NCBI GenBank assembly: GCA_050180895.1
Contig: JBFXDS010000001.1
Span: 806,001 to 870,000, forward strand
Direction: 5' to 3'
DNA: 64,000 nucleotides
DNA from: JBGPEQ01 sp050180895
GTDB lineage: Bacteria; Pseudomonadota; Alphaproteobacteria; Dongiales; Dongiaceae
The position numbers and the translations under genes were made by a program. Shown here one piece after another: positions 49,803 to 57,143 of the stretch (position 1 is its first letter; the number at the start of each line of letters is the position of its first letter). The notes beneath the pieces are model-generated. The model was given only the letters and a program-made list of their open reading frames with translations, was not told the DNA's origin and made no database searches.

Positions 49803-51218
49803 ATGTCCGCGCGCGTCCTGGTCGTTGATGATATTCCGGCGAACGTCCGGCTGCTGGAGGCCAAGCTTTCGGCCGAGTATTTCGATGTCATGACGGCCGA
49901 CAGCGGGGCCGCGGCGCTCGAGTCCATCGCCGCCAACTCGCCCGACATCGTCCTGCTCGACGTCATGATGCCCGGCATGGACGGCTTCGAGGTCTGCCAG
50001 CGGCTCAAGGCCAATCCGCGGACGATGCACATCCCCGTCGTCATGGTGACGGCGCTGTCCGAACCCAAGGATCGCGTGCGCGGCCTCGAGGCCGGTGCCG
50101 ACGATTTCCTCACCAAGCCCGTCAACGAGCTCGCCCTGTTCGCCCGCGTGCGCTCGCTGGTCCGCCTGAAGATGATGATGGACGAGTGGCGGCTGCGCGA
50201 GGAGACCTGCGGCCAGTTCGAGCTGCTGTCCGCCGAGGCCGTGGCGGAGAACGACAACGGCAACGCCGGCCAGATCCTCCTCGCCGAAAGCAGCGTGGTC
50301 GCCAGCGCCAAGATCAGCGACACCCTGGCGACGGAGGGCCACCAGACGACCGTGGCGTCGTCGGCGGCCGAGGCGCTGACGCTCAGCCGGCAGCGGCGAT
50401 TCGACCTCATCATCCTCAGCCTCAAGGTCGGCAACGAGGACGGCCTGCGCCTCGTCTCCCAGATGCGCTCGCAGGACGAGACGCGACAGGTGCCGATCCT
50501 GCTGGTCGTCGACGAGTTCGACACGCCGCGCCTGATCAAGGGGCTGGACATCGGCGCCAGCGACTATCTGGTCAAGCCGATCGACCGCAACGAACTGATC
50601 GCGCGGGTGCGCACGCAGGTGCGCCGCCGGCGCTACCAGGACCGCCTGCGCGCCAACTACGAGCGCAGCCTGTCGCTGGCGCTCACCGATCCGTTGACCG
50701 GCGTCTACAACCGCCGTTATCTCGACAATCATATCGAGAAGGCGGTCGAACGGGCGCGCGAGACCGGCAAGCCGGTCTCGGTTGTGCTGTTCGACATCGA
50801 TCACTTCAAGTCGGTGAACGATACCCACGGCCACGACGCCGGGGACGAGGTGCTGCGCAACGTGGCGCAGCGGGTCAACGGCAACCTGCGCAACTTCGAC
50901 ATGGTCGCGCGCTACGGCGGCGAGGAGTTCGTCATCGTCATGCCGGACACGCCCGGCGACATCGCCGTCATGGTGGCGGAACGCCTGCGCGACAGGGTTG
51001 CCCGCGACCCCATCTCGATCAGCGGTCCTGCCCCGCAGCTCAACGTCACCGTGAGCATGGGCATTGCCGCCTATACCGGGGCCCCCGACAGCTCCGACGA
51101 CATCCTCAAGCGCGCGGACGAGGCCATGTATCAGGCCAAGCGCGGCGGCCGCAACCGCGTCGTCGCCCACCCCACGATCCCGGTCGCCGCACCGGCGCCC
51201 GCCCGATCGGTGGCCTAG
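49803..51218 (+). CDS. pleD: PleD family response regulator/diguanylate cyclase
   Basis: A 471-residue protein with REC-REC-GGDEF. REC1 (1-~125) has Asp53 in LLDVMMPGMDG. REC2 (~155-270) lacks the phosphoacceptor (LIILSLKVGNEDG) and serves as dimerisation adaptor, as in Caulobacter PleD. The GGDEF domain shows GGEEF at 372-376, preceded five residues earlier by the RxxD inhibitory site (Arg363-Asp366), so an active, feedback-inhibited c-di-GMP synthase is expected. It is in an operon with divK; rpmG converges on it through a terminator. Confidence 0.95.
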   Translation: MSARVLVVDDIPANVRLLEAKLSAEYFDVMTADSGAAALESIAANSPDIVLLDVMMPGMDGFEVCQRLKANPRTMHIPVVMVTALSEPKDRVRGLEAGADDFLTKPVNELALFARVRSLVRLKMMMDEWRLREETCGQFELLSAEAVAENDNGNAGQILLAESSVVASAKISDTLATEGHQTTVASSAAEALTLSRQRRFDLIILSLKVGNEDGLRLVSQMRSQDETRQVPILLVVDEFDTPRLIKGLDIGASDYLVKPIDRNELIARVRTQVRRRRYQDRLRANYERSLSLALTDPLTGVYNRRYLDNHIEKAVERARETGKPVSVVLFDIDHFKSVNDTHGHDAGDEVLRNVAQRVNGNLRNFDMVARYGGEEFVIVMPDTPGDIAVMVAERLRDRVARDPISISGPAPQLNVTVSMGIAAYTGAPDSSDDILKRADEAMYQAKRGGRNRVVAHPTIPVAAPAPARSVA

Positions 51219-51238
51219 CGGCGCCGGCCGAAAAACCG

Positions 51239-51264
51239 AAGGCCGCCCGGAGGCGGCCTTTTCG
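51239..51264. terminator. Bidirectional terminator between pleD and rpmG
   Basis: GGCCGCC-CGGA-GGCGGCC followed by TTTTCG on the plus strand, and preceded by an A-rich stretch (AAAAACCGAA) that serves as the U-tract for minus-strand transcripts. It lies between the convergent pleD and rpmG stops. Confidence 0.85.
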
Positions 51265-51291
51265 TTCCGTTCCGCAGGCCGGGCGCCGTGC

Positions 51292-51459
51292 CTACTTGAT
51301 TTTCGCCTCCTTGAAGGCGACGTGCTTGCGCGCGACCGGGTCGTATTTCTTGAATTCCAGCTTCTCGGTCGAGGTGCGCGGATTCTTGCGGGTGACGTAG
51401 TAGTAGCCCGTGTCGGCCGTGCTCACCAGCTTGATCATGATCGTCGCCTGCTTGGCCAT
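51292..51459 (-). CDS. rpmG: 50S ribosomal protein L33
   Basis: A 55-residue basic protein: MAKQATIMIKLVSTADTGYYYVTRKNPRT..EKLEFKKYDPVARKHVAFKEAKIK. It matches the L33 type without zinc-binding cysteines. Length and ends are standard. The ATG at 51459 follows GAGGAGCGCC. In alphaproteobacteria rpmG commonly lies beside pleD, as here. A Nudix gene is upstream on the same strand. Confidence 0.96.
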   Translation of the reverse strand: MAKQATIMIKLVSTADTGYYYVTRKNPRTSTEKLEFKKYDPVARKHVAFKEAKIK

Positions 51460-51522
51460 GGCGCTCCTCGCTCGCTGCCGGGACGTTGGAAGGCGGCGAA
51501 GATACAGCCCGGGGGCCGGCTG

Positions 51523-52254
51523 TCAACCCGCGCCGAAGATGCGGGCGGGCGGCGGGGTCCAGCGGCCGTCGCCGATGATGCGCCAGCGGGCGCGGTCGCC
51601 GCGATAGCAGAACAGGCGGGGCGGTTCGCTGCCCACGGGCGTGCGGCGGTGCCAGCGCCGCAGTGCCTCGGTCAGCACGAACTCCGTGACGTCGACGATG
51701 GCCAGCCGCGGGAGTTCGGTCACGGGCCACCAGTTCAGGTCCTCGAGCTCGCCGTCGCCGGCGATTGCGCCGCGCACCGCGCCGCCGTCGGCCAGGAAGA
51801 AGCGGGTGTTGTAGCGGCGTCGGGAGTAGGTCGGCGTGATGGCGCGGCAGACGAAGTCGAGCGCGTCGAACGCGGGCCGGCAGTTCTGCGCGCCGAAGGC
51901 CCGCCAGATCGGCGCGTCGGCCGCCATCGTCGCCGGGACGCCATCGCCGGCGAGCAGCAATCCCGTCTCCTCGAACGTCTCGCGGATGGCCGCGCGGGCA
52001 AAGGCCAGCGGCGGGCGGCCGCCGCCCGTCCTCAGCTGAGCGGCGACGCGTGGGTGCAGGTCTTCGGCGAAGCCGGACGCCGGCAGATCGCCGGCATCGA
52101 CCCGGCCGCCGGGCACGACGTAGATGTCGGGCAGGAAGCCGGCGCGGCGATGGCGCCGGCCGAGCAACACCTCCGGCCCCGCGGCGCTGCGTCGAATCAG
52201 GACCAGCCCGGCGGCGTCCACAGGGCGCGTGATTCGTTGCTCGTCCTCAGGCAA
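51523..52254 (-). CDS. NUDIX hydrolase
   Basis: A 243-residue Nudix protein. The box is split: PGGRVDAGD supplies the first Gly, and after an insertion of ~25 residues ARAAIRETFEETGLLL gives the REUXEEXGU core. This layout with an inserted segment is that of larger Nudix proteins (NUDT19-like or CoA-type). N-terminal AAGLVLIRRSAAGPEVLLGRRH and RRYNTRFFLA fit the fold. The nucleotide-type substrate is unknown. It follows the S41 protease gene on the same strand with 24 bases between, so the two may be co-transcribed. Confidence 0.88.
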   Translation of the reverse strand: MPEDEQRITRPVDAAGLVLIRRSAAGPEVLLGRRHRRAGFLPDIYVVPGGRVDAGDLPASGFAEDLHPRVAAQLRTGGGRPPLAFARAAIRETFEETGLLLAGDGVPATMAADAPIWRAFGAQNCRPAFDALDFVCRAITPTYSRRRYNTRFFLADGGAVRGAIAGDGELEDLNWWPVTELPRLAIVDVTEFVLTEALRRWHRRTPVGSEPPRLFCYRGDRARWRIIGDGRWTPPPARIFGAG

Positions 52255-52278
52255 GCCGCACCCGTCCGGCGCGGCGCA

Positions 52279-53874
52279 CTAGGGCTTGGCCTGCGACACC
52301 ACGGCGCCGTCGGAGGGGACCCAGCCGCGCGGCAGGTCGGCGAGATGCACGGCCCGCCGATAGAGGCTGGGGTGGGACAGCAGCTGCAGCGCCACCTGCT
52401 CGTCGACCGCCTCCTCGCCGCGGCGTTCGGGACAGAGCGACCGCAACTCCTTCAGCGCCCGGGTGTCCTCAGGATTGACGCCGTTGCGGATGTCCGTGGG
52501 GATCGGCTTCAGCTCGTTGCGCCGGAGCTCATCGATCAGCACCTCGGCAGTGTTGCCGTTCCCGGTGGTGCAGACGGTGGGGATCACGCCCAGATGGTTC
52601 AGGGTGTAGCCGGACGGCGCGTGGAACCGCGCCCAGGTCAAGGTCAGCTCGCCGTCGTTCGGCATGCGCAGCACGGTCTGCACCGTGCCCTTGCCGTAGG
52701 AATTGCTGCCGACGACCACGGCGCGGCCGCTGTCCTGCAACGCCGCGGCGACGATCTCCGCCGCCGACGCCGAATCGCCGTTGACCAGGACCACGATCGG
52801 CAGCCCCTCGGCGATGTCGCCGTTGGTGGCCTCGAAATACTGGTGGCTGTCCGGATGGCGCCCATGGGTGGAGACGATGCGGCCGTCGTCGATCAGGAGG
52901 TCGGAGACGGCGACCGACTGGTCCAGCAGCCCGCCGGGGTTGCCGCGCAGGTCGAGGATATAGCCTTGCAGGCCGCCGCCGATGTCCTGGCGCGCATGCA
53001 GCATCTCCTTGCGCAGGCTGTCGGCGGTGTCGAGGTTGAACCCGTAGATGTGCATGTAGGCGACGCTGCCCCGGCGCTCGTAGGTCACCGTCTCCGGCAC
53101 GATGTGCGTGCGCGTGATGTCGACGTTGAACGGTGCGTCCTTGCCGCGCACGATGGTGAGCTCGACGCGGCTGTCGTCGGGGCCGCGCAGCATGTCGATG
53201 ACCTGGTCCTGTTCCAGCCCGGTCAGCGGCGTGTCGTCGACATGGGTGATGACGTCGTCCGACCTGAGACCGACGCGCTGGGCCGGCGTATAGTTCATCA
53301 CCGAAATGATCCGCACGGCATCGTCCTCGACGGCGACGCGCACGCCGATGCCGCCGAAGCCTTCGCGCGTCGCCCGGTTCTCCGCCGCTTCCGCCGCCGT
53401 CGAGTAGCGCGAGAAGCCGTCGAGCTTGGTCAACGCGCCGGCGAAGAAGGCGTCGTAGATATCTTCGTTCGGTTTGGCCTTCAGCTGCGGCGAGGCTGAC
53501 CGCGCGGCGGCCAGGACATCGGCCGTCAGGTCGCCCCAGCCATCGACGTCGCTATCGGCCGGCGACTTGAAGCTCGCCCGGCTCTTGCCGCCGACCTTCA
53601 GCGCAACCGCGTCGGTCTCGCGCGAGATGGAGAGCGTGGGATCCAGGCTGGCCACCTGCGTCAGGCCGGCGACGGCCAGATCGCCCAGCGCGACATCCTG
53701 GATGTAGACGGCCTCGATCTTGTCGTAGCCGCTGGTGAACATGTCGCGCGGGGCATCGTAGGCCTCGTCCTCGCCGAGACCTCCGGCGATGCCGCAGCCG
53801 GCCAGCGCGAACGCGACGGCAAAGGCGGACAGCCGCGCATGCCGGTGGAGCTTGTTGTTCGAGATGTCGCTCAA
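52279..53874 (-). CDS. S41 family carboxyl-terminal processing protease, lipoprotein
   Basis: A 531-residue exported protease. A lipobox LAGC at 24-27 (Cys27 lipidated) follows a short signal. A PDZ domain lies at ~170-245 (GFGGIGVRV..VGLRSDDVITHVDDTPL), and the tail-specific protease domain has the nucleophile Ser370 in NGDSASAAEI and Lys395 in SYGKGTVQ, exactly 25 residues apart as in Prc/CtpA. It probably trims periplasmic or murein-linked proteins. A perfect CtrA-type box lies 132 bases upstream of the start. Downstream is the Nudix gene. Confidence 0.9.
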   Translation of the reverse strand: MSDISNNKLHRHARLSAFAVAFALAGCGIAGGLGEDEAYDAPRDMFTSGYDKIEAVYIQDVALGDLAVAGLTQVASLDPTLSISRETDAVALKVGGKSRASFKSPADSDVDGWGDLTADVLAAARSASPQLKAKPNEDIYDAFFAGALTKLDGFSRYSTAAEAAENRATREGFGGIGVRVAVEDDAVRIISVMNYTPAQRVGLRSDDVITHVDDTPLTGLEQDQVIDMLRGPDDSRVELTIVRGKDAPFNVDITRTHIVPETVTYERRGSVAYMHIYGFNLDTADSLRKEMLHARQDIGGGLQGYILDLRGNPGGLLDQSVAVSDLLIDDGRIVSTHGRHPDSHQYFEATNGDIAEGLPIVVLVNGDSASAAEIVAAALQDSGRAVVVGSNSYGKGTVQTVLRMPNDGELTLTWARFHAPSGYTLNHLGVIPTVCTTGNGNTAEVLIDELRRNELKPIPTDIRNGVNPEDTRALKELRSLCPERRGEEAVDEQVALQLLSHPSLYRRAVHLADLPRGWVPSDGAVVSQAKP

Positions 53875-54005
53875 GACCTTGATCCGACTTGTTGGACGCC
53901 CGGGGCGGACGGCGGAACCGCCCGCTCATTGTCTAGCAGAAGCCGCGCGTCAGGCGCCATCGCCCGGTGCAAAGATATCCGGTGACGGGCACTCGTGAAA
54001 GCCCG

Positions 54006-54021
54006 TTAACTTCGCGTTAAC
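54006..54021 (-). promoter_or_regulatory. CtrA box upstream of the S41 protease gene
   Basis: TTAA-CTTCGCG-TTAAC fits the CtrA consensus TTAA-N7-TTAAC fully. It is in the 178-base gap between the rnr stop and the S41 protease start, both read leftward, so it can only regulate the protease(-Nudix) unit. Confidence 0.55.
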
Positions 54022-54052
54022 CCTGTTTGTCCGCCTCGATGCTCGACCCCGT

Positions 54053-56332
54053 TCAGCGGGATCGGCGCCGCCGTCGCTTCTCCGGGCGGCGCGGCCGCGG
54101 CGGTGGCTTGCGGCCCTTGGCCCGGCGATGAATGGCGCCGGCCGGCGGCCTTGCCGCCATGATCCGCTCCTCGCTCGAGGCGGCGTCCTCGACCAGTTGG
54201 AGGACCAGGCCGCCGGTGATGGGCGATGCCTCGACCAGCCGCACGGCGACCGTCTCGCCGAGGCTGTAGACCCGGCCCCAGCGCCGGCCCACCAGGCAGT
54301 GGCGGTGTTCGTCATGGTCGTAGTAGTCGCTCGGCAGGCTGCTGATGGGCACGATGCCGCTGCCGCCGGACTCCTGCAACGTGACAAACAGTCCGAAGCG
54401 GGTGACGCCGGTGACGCCGCCGACGAAGACCTCGCCGACCCGCTCGGCCAGGAAGGCGGCGACATAGCGGTCGACCGCGTCGCGCTCGGCCGCGGCGGCC
54501 CGACGCTCGGTCGCCGAGATATGCTCGCCGATGGCGGCAAAGCGCGCGCCTGCGTCCGGCGGCAGACCGTCCTCGCCGAAGCCGTGGGCGGCGATCAGCG
54601 CCCGATGCACCAGCAGGTCGGCATAGCGGCGGATCGGCGAGGTGAAGTGGCAATAACGCTGCAGCGCCAGCCCGAAATGGCCGGCATTCTCCGGGCTGTA
54701 GACGGCCTGCGACTGGCTGCGCAGCACCAGTTCGTTGATCATGGCGGCATAGGGCGTCTCCCGCACCTGCTCCAGCAGCCGCGCGAACATGGCGGGGCGG
54801 ATGACCTGGCCGCGCGGCAGCGACAGGCCGAGGCTGGCGGCGAACTCGCGCAGCGCCTCCACCTTGACCGGGTCCGGCGGCTCGTGCACGCGGTACATGC
54901 AGGGCAGCCGCTTCGCCTCCAGCGTCTCGGCGGCGGCCACGTTGGCGGCGATCATGTACTCCTCGACCAGCCGGTGGCTGTCGAGCCGCACCCGCGGCTC
55001 GATGCGCACGACCTTGCCGTCCGCGATCGTCACGCGCCGCTCCGGCAGGTCGAGGTCGAGCGTGCCGCGGCGGCCGCGCGCCGCGAGCAGCGCGGCGAAG
55101 CCGGCATAGAGAGGGGCGATGACCGGCTCCAGCAGCGGTCCGGTCGCCTCGTCCGGCCGTCCGTCGCGCGCGGCCTGGACCTGGCCGTAGGTCAGCCGCG
55201 CCGCCGAGCGCATGAGCCCGCGCATGAAGCGGTGGTGCAGCTTCCGCCCGTCGGCGGCGATGACCAACTCGACGGCCAGGCACGGCCGGTCCTCGGTCGG
55301 CTTCAGCGAGCAGAGGCCGTTGGAGATCTCCTCCGGCAGCATCGGCACGACGCGGTCGGGAAAATAGGCGGAGTTGCCGCGCGTCTCCGCCTCGCGGTCG
55401 AGCGCGTCGCCCGGCCGCACGTAGTGCGCCATGTCGGCGATGGCCACCAGCAGGCGGAACCCGCCGGGATTGCCGGGATCGGCGTCCGGCGCCGCCCACA
55501 CCGCGTCGTCGTGGTCGCGGGCATCCTCCGGGTCGATCGTGACCAGCGGAATCTCCCGCAGGTCGGTGCGCGCGCCGAGCGCGACCGGCCGCGCGCCTGC
55601 CGCCAGGGCCAGCGCCTCGCGCGGAAACTCGGTGGGGATGTCGTGCTCGTGGATCGAGATCAGGCTGATGGTGCGCGGCTCGCCGAAGCGGCCGAGCCGC
55701 TCGACCACGCGCGCCTGCAGCGCCCCCAGGCGGTGGGTGTGCAGGACCTCCGCCAGCACCAGTTCGCCGGCGTGGGCGCCGTCGGAATCGGCGGCGGCGA
55801 TGCGGTACTCTGTCTTGACCCGGCGGTCGGTCGGCGTCAGCCGGCCGCCGACGCCGGGAATGCTGTCATAGACCCCAACCACCCGCTGCGGCACGCCGGC
55901 GAGTTGGCGGATGGTGCGGCCCTCATAGAAACCGTCGCTGGTGCGGGCGAGCCGCGCCACCACGCGGTCGCCGCGACCCAGGGCGGGCGTGCCGCGGCGC
56001 TCCGGCGCCATGATGATCTGTGGCGGCGGGGCGTCGCCGCGCCAGGACACCGGCCGGGCGATCACCTCGCCGTCGGCGTCGGTGCCGGTGATCTCGACCA
56101 CCGCGACCTCGGGCAGGCTGGCCGGCCGCGCCAGTCGCCGACCGCGACCACGCTCGACCTCCCCCGTCTCGGCGATCTCCCGCAGCATCTCCTTGAGCGC
56201 GATGCGGTCGCCGCCGCCGATGCCGAAGGCGCGGGCGATCTCGCGCTTGCCCACCGGCGTCGGGCTGGCGCGGATGAACTCCAGGATCTGCTGCTTCGTC
56301 GGCAGCGGCGCCTTCTTCTTGCGTCCTGTCAT
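54053..56332 (-). CDS. rnr: Ribonuclease R
   Basis: A 759-residue processive 3'-5' exoribonuclease able to unwind structured RNA. The N-terminal winged helix (TKQQILEFIRASPTPVGKREIARAFGI) and cold-shock domains are followed by the RNB catalytic domain with IDPEDARDHDDAV (the four Asp ligands) and ETRGNSAYFPDRVVPMLPEEISNGLCSL, then an S1 domain (VGEVFVGGVTGVTRFGLFVTLQESGGSG). The tail is very basic (KGRKPPPRPRRPEKRRRRRSR). topA usually lies directly upstream; here three other genes intervene. The start is the ATG at 56332. Confidence 0.96.
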   Translation of the reverse strand: MTGRKKKAPLPTKQQILEFIRASPTPVGKREIARAFGIGGGDRIALKEMLREIAETGEVERGRGRRLARPASLPEVAVVEITGTDADGEVIARPVSWRGDAPPPQIIMAPERRGTPALGRGDRVVARLARTSDGFYEGRTIRQLAGVPQRVVGVYDSIPGVGGRLTPTDRRVKTEYRIAAADSDGAHAGELVLAEVLHTHRLGALQARVVERLGRFGEPRTISLISIHEHDIPTEFPREALALAAGARPVALGARTDLREIPLVTIDPEDARDHDDAVWAAPDADPGNPGGFRLLVAIADMAHYVRPGDALDREAETRGNSAYFPDRVVPMLPEEISNGLCSLKPTEDRPCLAVELVIAADGRKLHHRFMRGLMRSAARLTYGQVQAARDGRPDEATGPLLEPVIAPLYAGFAALLAARGRRGTLDLDLPERRVTIADGKVVRIEPRVRLDSHRLVEEYMIAANVAAAETLEAKRLPCMYRVHEPPDPVKVEALREFAASLGLSLPRGQVIRPAMFARLLEQVRETPYAAMINELVLRSQSQAVYSPENAGHFGLALQRYCHFTSPIRRYADLLVHRALIAAHGFGEDGLPPDAGARFAAIGEHISATERRAAAAERDAVDRYVAAFLAERVGEVFVGGVTGVTRFGLFVTLQESGGSGIVPISSLPSDYYDHDEHRHCLVGRRWGRVYSLGETVAVRLVEASPITGGLVLQLVEDAASSEERIMAARPPAGAIHRRAKGRKPPPRPRRPEKRRRRRSR

Positions 56333-56369
56333 GCGTTCCAGCGGATCCTGTGTCTCGATCCATCTGCTG

Positions 56370-56394
56370 CAGGGGCGAGCGGCGCTCGCCCCTG
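56370..56394. repeat. Short hairpin repeat, GGGGCGAGC type
   Basis: CAGGGGCGAGC-GGC-GCTCGCCCCTG: perfect 11-base arms. It lies between the cupin and rnr genes. It is related to the hairpins at 56437-56457 and 9323-9346. Confidence 0.75.
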
Positions 56395-56436
56395 TTGCCG
56401 CGGTCCGTATCGTTGGAGTCCTGCATCGAAAAAAAA

Positions 56437-56457
56437 GGGCGAGCGCCGCTCGCCCCT
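56437..56457. repeat. Short hairpin repeat, GGGGCGAGC type, second in the pair
   Basis: GGGCGAGCGCCGCTCGCCCCTA at 56437-56458, preceded by a run of nine A. It is the second hairpin in the rnr-cupin gap, 43 bases from the first, and nearly identical to the right half of the 9297-9347 element, including the CCCCTACA edge. Confidence 0.75.
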
Positions 56458-56575
56458 ACAACGTCGGCAATGCGTGCTCAAGCGGTGCAGGGATATGTGC
56501 ATACGAAGATGGTCCACACGGAAGGGAATGGCGGCAAAGTTGGGGCGGCGCTATCGAACACCCTGCCGATGCCGC

Positions 56576-56899
56576 TCACGCCGGCGTCTTGAACTCGACC
56601 TCGACGAAGACGAACTCGTGCGCGTTGGCGTTGATGACGTTGTGCTCGACGCCGACGGGGCGGTAATAGGAGCGGCCGGCGGTGAGCTCGGCGACGCTCT
56701 CCTGCTTGCCGTCGTACAGCCGCAGCCGGCCGGTGGTGATCGGCACGATCACATAGTCGTAGGCGTGCCGGTGCCAGCCGGTTTCCGCCTCCGGCGCGAA
56801 GCGCCACTCGGTCACCTTCACCCGCTCGTTGTCGACCTGCACCGTCGGCTGCGCCTGCGGCCGCGCCGCGCCTTCACCCATGGTCATTCGCATTCTCAT
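56576..56899 (-). CDS. Cupin domain-containing protein
   Basis: A 107-residue single-domain cupin. Motif 1 is WRFAPEAETGWHRHAYDYVIVPITTGRL (His ligands in WHRHAYD), motif 2 RPVGVEHNVINANAHEFVFVEVEF with the last His. Such small cupins bind a metal and may be isomerases, dioxygenases or sensors; the role is unknown. Several ATGs occur close together at the start (MRMRMTM); 56899 gives the longest. It is divergent from the caspase-like gene; the gap holds a perfect CRP-type site. Confidence 0.8.
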   Translation of the reverse strand: MRMRMTMGEGAARPQAQPTVQVDNERVKVTEWRFAPEAETGWHRHAYDYVIVPITTGRLRLYDGKQESVAELTAGRSYYRPVGVEHNVINANAHEFVFVEVEFKTPA

Positions 56900-57010
56900 G
56901 CCTGAGTTGCCTGGACTCCATCTTAACCAGACACACAGGCTTTGCCATGGTTCCGCGCCGCCGCGTCGGCAGCGAAACCCGCGGCCTTAACCATTCCTTC
57001 CGCCATGACC

Positions 57011-57026
57011 TGTGATCATCGTCACA
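57011..57026. promoter_or_regulatory. CRP/FNR-family operator
   Basis: TGTGATCATCGTCACA is a perfect TGTGA-N6-TCACA palindrome. It is 112 bases upstream of the cupin start and 117 bases upstream of the caspase-like gene, so it could serve either divergent promoter. Confidence 0.5.
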
Positions 57027-57143
57027 AGACCTGCAGCTGACGGCCGTCCGCTCGATTGATAACCACCATGCCGGCTGTCTATGCTGTCGAGGAACGCATG
57101 CTGCCCGCGTCCGGGGCCGTCGTTCCGCCGTATAGGAGGCGTC

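Noticed and set aside
51064..53499. An 811-codon plus-strand open frame running from pleD over rpmG, Nudix and the S41 protease
   Set aside because: It crosses four well-supported genes and a terminator in a shadow frame; composition is not protein-like.
54128..56905. A 925-codon plus-strand open frame opposite rnr and the cupin gene
   Set aside because: It is antisense to a strongly conserved ribonuclease R, runs across an intergenic region and has no recognisable domain; a GC shadow.
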